Shown here piece by piece: positions 27,601-39,600 of a DNA stretch of 64,000 nucleotides (position 1 is its first letter; each line of letters starts with the position of its first letter). The notes below the pieces were generated by a model. The model was not told the origin of the DNA, did no database searches, and saw only the letters and a program-made list of their open reading frames with translations. The DNA is from Protonemura montana (Eukaryota; Arthropoda; Insecta; Plecoptera; Nemouridae): the NCBI GenBank assembly GCA_947568835.1, contig OX387605.1, positions 23,377,775-23,441,774 on the forward strand, given 5' to 3'. The translations under genes and the position numbers were made by a program.

Positions 27601-30600
27601 CGAGTCGGTTAGCAATTGGTGTCTTGCCAAATGGGGCATCGCCCTGGCTTGGCGTCGCTTGGCGTCGCGCCCGCCATGGCCCGTGGCGTCGCGGCGCTCC
27701 TGCTCCACGCAAAGACGCCGACGCCGACGCTCGCGGCCACACTACTGCCACGTTCACCGCAATGGCCGATCAATAATTTCTAAATTCGCTGCCGAAACTG
27801 CGTGTTCTGAACGCACCTCACACGCACTGTAAGCCCCTCGCCTGAATTCAGGGGCTGACTTTTGTTACTGGCTATTGATGGCTTTTTTGGTTTTGACTCC
27901 CTACATGTGTGTACAAGTTTACATATACATAGCCGCTGTTGCCGATCTAATCAAAACCTAAACACACGTTTCGGACTTGCTGTTGATGTTGTTGTATACC
28001 CTTCTTATCAACCAGGTGTATATCACTTATCATTTTTATCGGCAGGCATCTTTCAATTTATTCGCGTCACAGTTTCATTCCCATCCTCAAGCAGTCTGAG
28101 ACTTTAGCACGAAATTTACCCATTTCATCTATTTCAACTCAACTCCTACATTGCACGTTGAAATATCTACAAAATCAATGATATGCATTGCAAGTTCAAA
28201 CTATATCCACCTTTCATACTCACCTCTATCGGAGTTGATCATTTTAACGTAGCCACTTCGTTTCAGGTGTTACATGCAATGAGTTAATTGCACAAGCTTA
28301 TGAACAGGCATTAGAATTATCGAGTGCTTGCGTCTTACAATGAGCGGGAATCAATAGAACTCAGAATCGGTAACCTGGCTCGATCAGAGTCCGATTATCA
28401 CGCAGCAATTACCGATGCTGACCTTTGGTGGCTTGCAGTTCAAATCGAAACACACGACCGGAGGCTTTAGTGTCCTCGACTGCAGCACATTGGAGTTGAG
28501 TGATTCTGCAGCACGTTTTTGTGGTCCACCACCAGTCATTACGCGCAATTGCAACCCCGACATGATCCCATATCGGGCAACCGCAACTGCGTTGTGTTTA
28601 TCTTGGTGCTTCGCTTCAGCACTTACCAAGTAGAATGATGGCTGTTCTCTTTTGCACCTTGCACTATGCTTGTTTGGTTGGATATAGGGATGCTATAATA
28701 AGTAGTTGAGGGAAGGTATTAAGGGTAGAAATTTCAGCATAAATAAATAACCACGTAATGCTATAAATTTTTTTTCGAATATAAATTAGTTCTGGTTGGA
28801 TTTATCTCCGCACCGAATAAAGCTTTTGGAAATAAAAACACGTATAATTTCGGGGTGAGCTAAGCGGAAGGGCGGGATAACAGGGGTTGGATTAAAATAC
28901 GCGATATTTTATTTACGGCGTTTGCGACGACCCATTTAATATATTTTTATATTTCTGTGTGGTTTAGGTATAGAGTCGTTTTTCTATAAATTTCTACCTG
29001 TTTTCATTATTTTTAATTATTTTCGCCGAGATTTTTCCCCCGTTTATTTCTCTTTTACGCATTGCGGGCAAGCTGGAAATCTAAATCAGGAGAAACATTT
29101 TACTTTCATTCCACATACTCTGCTGCTCGCACTCTATCGCTGATATTCCTGCACCTTGCGGTTCAAATATTGATATCCTTTCTCAATCAATCTAGAAATC
29201 AGCTTGTTTTCCCTATTTTCAAGCGCATTAACGTTACCGGAATTAGTAACATTTTTCATTCAAGCGGACGATATCTTGGCACGCTGATGTCTATCTCGAA
29301 GCAAAGTCAAAAACATTTCGGTTCGGCTGAGTTAGGGAATTGCTCGCTTGATGCTAAGTGCTGGCTCCGATTTGAAACACATCACATCAACGTTTACAAC
29401 CTCAAGTTGACGCCGACGTCGACTTCGACGTCGACGTCGACGCTGGAAAAGCGTACTGCCAATCGCTGTTTGGCTTCCCACTCCAACGGGAGTGTTCCAG
29501 CCGCGCACCCCCCAACGCCCTGCCATAACTTCACACTCGGCGTCGGCAAAACACCAACAATCAACTTAAAAGTTACTCCCAGTGCATTTCGTTGATGAAA
29601 ATAGAAACTTTTCAATCTGTTGCTGCACGTTTGTAAAATCTTTCACAAGCTCGTAACTCAGTCCTCCGAATGAAGCAAGGGTTCAATTCGTTTAAACTTG
29701 CACGTTATTGTTGTTTCCCGTGCTTCGAGTTGTTTCAAACTCAATAAAGCTAGCTGTACGAACTCCACGAGTCACAGGGTAGCACGTCGATGCATCTAAA
29801 TTAGAGCAAACTGTATTCGGAGTTTAAGTGGAGGCCGTACGTCACCCGATCGCTCGCTCGCTCGCCTAATGGGGAAGTACAGAGATTTCCAGGCCCGATG
29901 CTAGCGCTACCAGCGTAGCGTTCTGTTACTGTTCGAGCGTCAGACGCGGAGACTGGTGCATCATTTTGACCGCTCCGACATTTTCGCGCACGGACGCGCC
30001 TGTTTCGCGTCCCATTTGCGCACGTCTCGCGAGGAAGAAGAAACTTAACTTGTAGTCATATTTTAGATTTCCCCTGGGCGACGCGCGTTGGTCAAAAGTC
30101 TTATCGCCCCACCAGCGCAACGTTACCACGAGGCAAGTCTGCGAAAAGGTAGCGGCTCACATTTTCCGCGCTGGACACGGATTTATTTCAATGGAGAAAA
30201 TGCAGCTTTGTTCTCGGTTAATAATATAAAATGCCGTCGATGTTCATTTCACGTTGTTAGAGCGTTTCATCGAAAATGTGACGGCTTCTGCTTCCATCAG
30301 CGTTTGCTCCAGACAAAAGGAAAATGTCAAACGGTCGATCCTCTTAAAAAGTACCATTAAAAAAGTATGGCCACTGCCGGCCGTAAAAACGAGAGTGCTT
30401 TTCAAATAACGGGAACTCGTCCAGATGTATGCGCGAGTGAGGTAATTGCTTTCGTTGATCGCACAGGGGGTGTGCCACTGACTCGTGCCTAGAAATTAGA
30501 ATAGAATTCAATCCTAACACGACTTCTAAATCAAGACTTCTAAATCATGGTCTGGCATTTTGCTCTGAGCGCGTAAACGGTATCCGATCGCCTAGTCGCA

Positions 30601-33600
30601 CTTGAAAGTAAGCAAACGGGTGGCAATCATAACGGGAGTGCAACTAGATTTGGTGCGCTATGTTATCTTTCAACCTGGCAGAATAATCATTGCGCTGCTC
30701 TCAAATTTAATTACGATTTTAATCTTGATTCCAAAGAGCTAGGAAAGCAGGTCGACGACAATCTAATTTTACCAAATTCAAACCAGACAAGCAATTTTCT
30801 TTCCCGCCGTTCATTTAGATTAAAAAATTGCCAAACCATTCTTAATTTTATTAATTACACCTGATAATTAAATGAACGGCAATATCCGCCGGCTGTTCCG
30901 CCCGGGCACTGATCTCGAGTTCCTACTGACAGACAACGGTGTTCAAATTTAATTCATTATCGGTGATTAATTCAGCTCGCCTTTCACAGCGAGCATTATC
31001 ACGAGCTGCACATTAATGCTCTTTTTCAGCAAATAAAATATTCAAAGTAATAAACTAGCACGACACGGACATAAAATTCTGTCTCTTAATGAAATTTTGC
31101 TTGAATTAAGTAATTAAATATGAAAGGAAATTATTTTAATTTCCCTTTGAACTTCAGAAGAAGCCCCGGTGGGAATCGCTTCAACGGCAAGCCCGGCACC
31201 TCCACCCCTACCCACTACGTTAACCAAGACAAGCCTTGCAATGTATTCAGTACGCGCCGCATGCAGTGAAACGCCCCCACCGCGTACATTTCACGTCCCC
31301 ATCGCCCTTCCTTCAGTAACTTAATTCCATGGAACTGTACTCATCCTTACACTCCGTATGTCAGATCGTACACAGCTGTAGTAATGCTAATTACTCATTA
31401 ATGCAAACAACAATATTTTTTACCAAATCGGCGTGCGCCGACGCTCCCTATCATCACGCGTGCCTGTTATTGGCGTGGAAATTGGGTCACCGTAGCAACC
31501 GTAGTACACGTTCGGTTGACGAACCTGCGAGATCGATATCCAGCAGGCTATGGTGCGAGCGTCGCGTCGGCGTCGGCGTCGGCGTCGGGGCGCGCGGGCC
31601 GGAGCTTACTGCTAAATGACAGGATAATCTGCAGATGCTCAGCCCGCGCTTGAGTCGTGCGCAGCGCGCAGTCGAAGTAGTTAGCTGCGCAGCGCCGATG
31701 GCGGCGTGTACGCGCGCGGCTAAAGGCTTCGATACCTCTGTCTGATTTAAGGAACAAGCTTCGCAAATCGGTCTGTGTTTATAAAAGAAAGCCATTTTGG
31801 TATTCGTGCTTGTTTAACGCCTCTCAACAGCGTGACTGGCGTAGAGAAACAATTTTGGCCGGTGAAAAACCGATCGACGGCTGGAAAAGTGGCCAAAAGA
31901 TCACACACTGAAATTATCGCTCCATTTTGACGGCTGTCGTCCTCTCTTTCGGCGTGAAATCGAGTAAAAGTTTCATGAGATTTTAAATTATCGACAATTT
32001 GCGTCAGTCATTTTTCTGTATGTTTTATGACAGCACGCAGATGCTGCGCAGTTGCGCACTTTTTTATTGGCTATCCATTTTTCAGCCCGTTTAAATGTCG
32101 AAAAGCGGTTGTATTCCGGGATTTTATGCGTCCCGCGGGTTCGGCCGTCCTATGTAACGCCAATTTAATGGCGTCCACTATGTCATAGGGACGACTGGGA
32201 CAGCGAATCAATGCCCGTGACCCGACGATCGCGCTTACAACGTGGAACAGCCTAATTAACATTGCATCTTGATCATGTTCGCTGTCCCGGGACCCAAACT
32301 AATAAACCTTGATAAGTATTTTATACTTACAGTTATAATTGAATTATTACTGCGGCGCGCTCGTGTACGGATTTCGGGAATTCCACTGGTCGCGGCGTTG
32401 GCGCTTTTATTTATCTCCGCCAGGTGCGCTGTTAATGAAAATGTCATATTCAGATTGGGGCACGTACAGTTGGTTTTGCCACCCGAAGCGCTGTTCTCAC
32501 TGTGTATACGAAGGTTATACCATTCTTATAGAGTAGAATTAAATTTGTTATGTCTCCATTTTTGTGTCAATTCCTTTCTCACATAGGTATGCATATTTAT
32601 ATTTTCTGTGGATTCCTTTCATATTCCAGACATCTCGTGACTTACAAAATACAATTTCCACTCTCTGAACCATGCACGAAATTACATTACAGAAAGGAGA
32701 TTGTTGAGAAAAATGAGCATTCAGTATTTTCCGTGATGGTATAACGACGACTAATCTGCATGAAGTTAGCACACCACTATTCTGCATTGTATAGTGTGCA
32801 GTTAGAGGAATTAATACACTGCTGCATTTCACCGACAACTCTAATAAACGCCGAGTGTTTTGTACGTAGACCATTTCTACCTGTCACGTTGATGTACCGC
32901 ATTACAACCATTGCTGGTTCATTTTTCATGAAACAAGTTTTCCCCTGGCGTTTCCACCAGAGCGCTGTGGTGGTTTTAATTAAAAGATTACTGTAACACA
33001 TTGAACCATCAAAATCTATCAAAGTCACAATTACATTTATATCAACGCTATCGATTTTTTACAGCTGTTAAGGCGCTGTTACCAGCTAATATCTAGGTCA
33101 GTTTAATCTTTTGAGAACTACGAAATTTAAAAAAATCTTTGAAATATCACTTCGCATATAGTTTAAAGTTTTTCGGCAATACTTTTAAAAGTTGTATGTG
33201 TCCATACTATGTATTGTATTTTCCGAGTATCCTTGCATAAAAGTTCCTTTCCGACGGTGTGAACAGCTGACAACTCCGATGTTTCCTCTGAAACCATCGA
33301 ACCGAGGAACGGCTCTCAGCACTCGGTCGCTGACGCCCATGAACCGGGTCGGTACTTGCACAAAACAAATGCTGAGCGGGGGACGAGATTAATTCCCGAG
33401 GGATTCAGGATTTATCATCTTCCGCGGCTCACGAGCAGAAATGCAATTGTCCCGAGCATTGAATGAAATATGATGCGCATCTCTGTGCTATAAATTTGCT
33501 GATCCTGCTGCTCTCGTCAATCCTACCTCTAACTGGATTCTGCCATATCGCAGCTTAAACTACTTTGCTCTCAAAAACGGAAAACTGGCAAGATCCTCAA

Positions 33601-36600
33601 AATAAAAAGCTAATTTTCTTTTTATTGGTTTATTACAAATTCACTTTGAGTTCTCGCGTTTCGTGGTACATTTTTCCTTTTGAAAGCCGTGCGGCATGCA
33701 CGCGCACAGAAAACAACCCCCTGACGTTCGTGAATCTCATACTTTCCCATTACGTCATCCCGACCATCTGAATATCGCTTTGATTACTCGTTTTCTTTTG
33801 CATAAAGAACCAGCTTTTCTTTCCATTCGCGACTCTTATAAGTTTTCCTCGCTTGCAAGTCTCAGTCACTGGGAGACTGCACCCTAACCATACCCTTTGT
33901 TTGAGTGATGTGCTTCAGTATGGTGGCGAAGTCATACTCCCAACCCAAGTACACGTACATCTAGTGGTGTGTACGTCTGGAAAGACTGCACTGCTTTTCA
34001 TGTGGTCTTGGTCCAGGGGTGGCAACCGCTCGGGGGGCGCACAGAGACATGCAGAGATGATATATCTCGTCTCATTTGCTGGCACACGTTAGGTGCGAGT
34101 CGAGCGGGTAATTCGAGTACATACGTTGCTAGTGGGACAATTGGACCAGAGGCTGGTTGAATGAGTGACACCAGACGCTGGGAGGATTCACCTGAGCAGG
34201 CGGGGTAAATAACAAGTGGGGAAACAAGCATATGGGGAAGTGTGACATACGCGATAATGAGGTAAATATTGCTTGGATGGTCGTTCAAAAATAACTTGAG
34301 CCTATGTCTACCCGATCATCGCGCAATGTCTCTTCGATTGCAGGTATTACATTACATGGGTTTTCACGTCGTTACATTTTCAAGTTTTACGTTTCTATAT
34401 TTCATTATATTCTATTTATCATATTTAATATGATGTATCCTATCATATCTATTCACGAGTCTTGCCTCGTGTTCTTTAAAAAAAATCAATTTTGAGGCCG
34501 CACTATTTGTATGTACGAGACGGTAGTTAGTGACATTAATAATAAAAAAAGCGCAGAGTTTTATGCAATATCCGTAACGATGTTTTCTATCAACGACTCA
34601 CTGCGATGTCGATAATTTCCCGGTAGAAAATGCAGAGGGAAATGGAGACTGTGGCTAAAAAAAGACATACATTATATCATCGCGATGCTGTCTATTTCTT
34701 CGTGTGCTGCCACCATATGCCACGAGTGATCGGACATGCATGCCCGTCGCGTCGCCCGTTCCCTGCTCGTCGAAATGGGTCAAGACTGGCAAATGGTTGG
34801 CAGTCTGTCGCTCCAGCAGCCTGTCGTTGCCAAGCATTGATTCCCTTCGTTCCAAACGTGGACGCCGAGGACTAATTTCGCGAAACTCCAACGCCGCGAC
34901 GCCGACGCCTCGGGTTTTAATCAACGCGGTTTACTTCGCGCCTGTTTTATCGGCGTGCATTGCCTGGCAATTAGTTGTCTAATTGGGTGATTTCTCTCTT
35001 CGCTAATCTTTGCTCTAGCTTGCCAACCAACTTGGACAGATAACGAGCAATTGTGTTTTTTCAATCCTTGATCGTAATGGTCAGTGGGCAACGCTTTTAT
35101 TGAGTTCGATTTAAATTTACTTTGTAGTTATTTAGTATTTCGGTTCAAAAATCAAAAACTTTGAACACACGAAATTCATGCGACATGCTCTAATCTCCGT
35201 GCCTTTGGGTTTATTACGCGACTCCACGATATATCCGAATAATCATGTCTAAATTAGTCCCCATTAATCTGTTTTCTCCATGTCTCGATCGGTTACTCCA
35301 CCCCATTTAGCGGCACGCGCTAAATTTCGTGGTCCCTGCTTCGAGTCTCATTGCTTGGCATGTGCCCGAGGGTAATTATCATAACGATATATCGTGTGAT
35401 TGGATTTAAGCGAACAATTGTTGATTCTCAAGGGTCAATAAACCTTGGTTGCGCCTCCGTACACATTAATCTGGCCTATTCAATCACCAGCAAGCTTGAA
35501 TGTAAGTTCAAGTGTCATTTTTACGGATTTTAGCTCATGTCAACTTTTAATACCCCGCTGAAAAAATTTGGAGGCAATTTTCATTATCGAAATTCCAACC
35601 TGTCAACAAACTGCGAGCGGGTTACTTTCAAACACATAGGCACAAAGTCGCGTAATGAGAGTATGTAAAAACATGCCTATCTTTCGACAGGTTTCCTGGC
35701 CGCACCATTCAAGTAAGAATTCTAGAAATCGAGCATGTTGTAGACAAAGAATTCAACTTCTGAACATCAGGATTCTTTTTTCGAAAATGTGTTTAGTTTT
35801 CCTTGTGCGCTCAAAAGTGCAACTTTTGGGGTCACTTTTGGCAAAAGAAAAAAAAAATTCGAGAAAAGAAACCTGTTGTTTATAAGTTTAATTCTTTGTC
35901 TACAACTTACTCTATTTCTAGACTTGTAGCTTGAACGGTGCGGCCAGGAAACGTGTCAAAAGATTGGTCTGAAATCAGTAGGGATCTTTCCCTACCAGAA
36001 CTACTACTATTTATAACATTTTACTATTGACGAATAGATATTACCGACGAATAGGTGAAAGAATCGATAGAACCATTCAAATCGACCATAAATTTAACTG
36101 GGAATCTAGTAATGGAGACATGTCTAAGGTTAACCGTTGTTGTTGCTCTTTGCAGAAACAAGCCATGCTCGTCCGACAGCTCGAAGAGGAGCTTCGGATA
36201 CGCATGCGAAACCCGAGCATGGAAATGCAGCAGCAAATGGAGGTGCTGTTTTCCGAGAACGAGCACCTGACGCGGGAAATCTCCATCCTGCGAGAAACTA
36301 TCAAGGTAAGTCTGGAGCAGGACGAAAGCACGCGAAGGAAACACAAAACGCCAATAACATGTTTTTAAATGGAAATATTTCCCACGCACGATGCATCATT
36401 TTCTTTCTATCATTTATGAAAAAACTAATTATTTTTTGTTGACAAAAAATGTAAATGTGGTCTGTTGGGAAATCATGGCCTAAGGGAAGCACTTTTCAAT
36501 TTTTCCCTGGACGCATTGCACTGAGTGGCGTGAAAATTACAGGGAAAATCAACACTCGCGCAGCCGCATTCTGATTGGCTCCAGGTTTTTTTTTTAATTC

Positions 36601-39600
36601 AACGGATGTTTTTTTTTTTTTTTTTTTTACCCGGGGACATACCAACTACAGGCCTACCACAGTCGCCTCCAAAAGGTCGTTACCAATGCCGTGGCGTTAG
36701 CAATCAGGTACAAGTGCTCGTTTCATGGAACGAGCTTGTTATGAAATACTTTGCGTAAAACTCACAGAGCCACATGTAAGAAGCTGGTGCAATTTTCACT
36801 AGAAACACTGAAAAGTTTCCCTAATTAGTTAAACTTTCTTATCTTTTCCTTCATGTAGTTTTATATAAACTTTATTTTAATTATCGCAAATAAGTTTCCA
36901 GCTTTCCAGCGAATATTCCAAGCTGAACCCTTTGGAAATGTCGGTTTATCAGTAGCCTGAAGCGCAATGAGCCCCGAATTTAGTTTTAAAACTCATAGTG
37001 ATGTGGTTTTTCTTTTACTCCGGGAAGCACATGCTAAATAAACGGCTTGCCATGATATCTGAGTCGAAGATATCTGAACGAGTTCACAATTATGTACCTA
37101 AACAACGGTTAAAATTGTATTTGCTCCTGAACGCATCCCGCAGAGCAACCTGAAAAATGTACATCTCATTTATTTCGTCCCAGAAATTACTTCCGAACCC
37201 CTGCATAATTTGTTAAATTTCATTTTTGGGAGAAAACACGCATTGCAATCCATACTTGAACCCAACCCTAAAAAATAATCTCGCCACACCTGCAATTTTT
37301 CTGAGACTCCATACGATGTGAACGTCTCTCAGATGGACAGATGGTTTCAAGAAAACAACCGATATCTTCGTAGAGACATGCCTTTCCTTGCAGTCGAGTT
37401 CTTCGCCTGCTTAGACCCAGTCCATTATAATCCTGTTGAAAGGATGCCATGAGAGTCTCACGTGTTGCTGAGGCAGCAATTCTACGTGCACTACTTCACC
37501 TTTACGCCTGCAACGGCAGTTGTTCAAAGCTTTTGATCTGTAAAAAAACGTTTCCTCGAGTATTGGTGCTTATATGCACTTTTCAAACAAAGTTGAGCAT
37601 TAGATGTTTGTGAAGAACCTGTTAATTGTCTGCGGGTAAAATAATAATTAGCTAGTGCAGTCTTTGTGGTTCAAACCCACATGGTAATTGAAGGTTTACA
37701 TAACGTGTGCTCCTAAGTTCTAAAACTAGAAGTGATTTTAGTGTGTGAATATCTGTTAGCACTGCAAGTTAGATAAATTAGCTTACTTACTAAATCTAAA
37801 CGTACAACGCAGCTCCTTAATTATTTCAGGGATGATATAGGACAAGACCAGCTATTTAACTGCCAAAGTACAGAATTCTGGCCCAGCTTTAAAAAAAAAA
37901 AGGCTAACAATTACAAAAAAATTGGCCTTGATTTATTTGCGTGAAACTGAAGGAGAGGTACCTCTTGGAATTTTTCACAGAATATAGAGTTTTCTCAACT
38001 TTTGGCCCAGCCCCGGACCAAAAAAGGCTAACATTTACAAAAATTTGGTTTTCATTTATTTGCGCGAAAAGGAAGTGTGTGTAATATTACTGGCAAAAAT
38101 TATCATTGTAGAGGGAGTGCTTTCAGCTCATTCCGGCCAATTTTTTTATACAAGAATTCCAGCTTGTTACTTGCAGATCTAGTTTACGATAGGGCCCGTC
38201 CTTTGCTATTTAAGTATTTGTTAATTCCCGTCACATTTTGTGTCGACTCGATGGCTGGTTGGATTGGTCGCATCTCCTTCACTGATGTATTCACCATACC
38301 GGGTTCGAACCCCAGCCTATCCGATTTTTGTTCTTCGGAAATCTGCGACCTGACTTAATTTTTATCAACAATTTTCATCTGGTGTTTCGTAATAAATCCA
38401 GTGGTGCGAACACTGTCATCCTGACACAGACACCCGACATTGTTTTACTCGAAATATCAGGAAACCCTTCACTACGATCCTGTTCACAAAAAAAAAACTG
38501 CCAGGTTTTGAAGCCAAGCAGTCAACATGCAAGTAGAGAGGTATAAATCGTATACATATTCGGAATATTCGGAATATTCTGAATACAGCATTAATTGGTC
38601 AAGTACATTTGATATCCAACAGACTGCGCTGGGGGTCACGGTGTGTCTTAACACGATTGCGTGTTCGGTGAAACTTTATAGATAAAATATATACGGGGGC
38701 ACTGTGATCATGTAACGGGCCTTGTCTGGCTTTTCTCTAGTCAGGCTCTAAAGCTTGCATTAGCGTTAGCTTGTTGCATATGGTGAAAGCCCTTTTTTAA
38801 ATTTTCGAGTGCTTCTGCACCGATGGGTGTGACGACCTTGTACCTCTGGTGTTGTTGCCGGGTCTAGCTATTGCTTGCGAGGACGAATATTAATTGTTCG
38901 TGATGTATTAATAATTTTAAAATATTAATTACCGGCCTGCAAACGGGCATGTGGTTCAATACCGAACCAAACATACGGTGCGGTCGACGTCATGTAGCGA
39001 CTCAGTAAGCCGAGTTTTCAAACATGAAATTCAAATAGGTTTATTTTTCTTCCGAAAGTGTGACCGTCTGCGTGGCACATTGGTACTGTCGCAGCTTCGG
39101 CAACGTTTGAGGTCTGCGCTACCTGATTCGAACCCACTCGACGGAGGAAGCTTTTGACTGTTGGAATAAAATATCCACCCATGCAGTGGCTGCAGTCGGG
39201 AGGCTTACGTAATCAAAAATACGTAGAATAGTGTGTGTCCGCGTGGTCGTGCGGCTTAAGGCATCGAATTCATGATTACCTGATCGTAGGGTTGATGAAA
39301 TAGTGAGATCGTATCACGTTCGGTCCAATCTGACGATTCCCGGTTTTTTATTTTTATTTTGGGCGTATGTTTAAGACAGTAGCAAAATTGCCGGGCGCTC
39401 CTGGCGCTTCGCGCCAGTCGCACCCGCCAATTTTGCGGGCCGTTCCCACGACCCCAAACCCCACCTATACCCCGTGTGCAGCTCCTACGTCCAGCATCAA
39501 GTATATAGGAACATGGGAACTAGAGTTAAGTACAAAACTAGCACCAGAGCCACCTGGTGGCAGAAATAGGTACTACACTCTGGACTTATAATAATTTTTC

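Larger units (their letters stand above)
15694..36155 (+). other. brp: brp intron 1, 20.5 kb
   Basis: This is a very long first intron with no nested gene I can support; the longest frame (29062-29595) lacks an ATG start and any recognisable domain. It holds a minus-strand tRNA-like repeat near 21105-21192, several short GGCGTC/GACGCC hexamer arrays (17398, 24392, 27714, 29409, 31561, 34891), an AT-rich block dense in ATTA cores at about 30640-31140, and a MITE-like element at 35679-35964. Long first introns of neuronal genes often carry enhancers, but nothing here proves one. Confidence 0.8.

Noticed and set aside
29062..29595. 177-codon + strand frame in intron 1
   Set aside because: It starts at TTG, includes a simple-repeat serine/threonine stretch, and has no recognisable domain or splice context.
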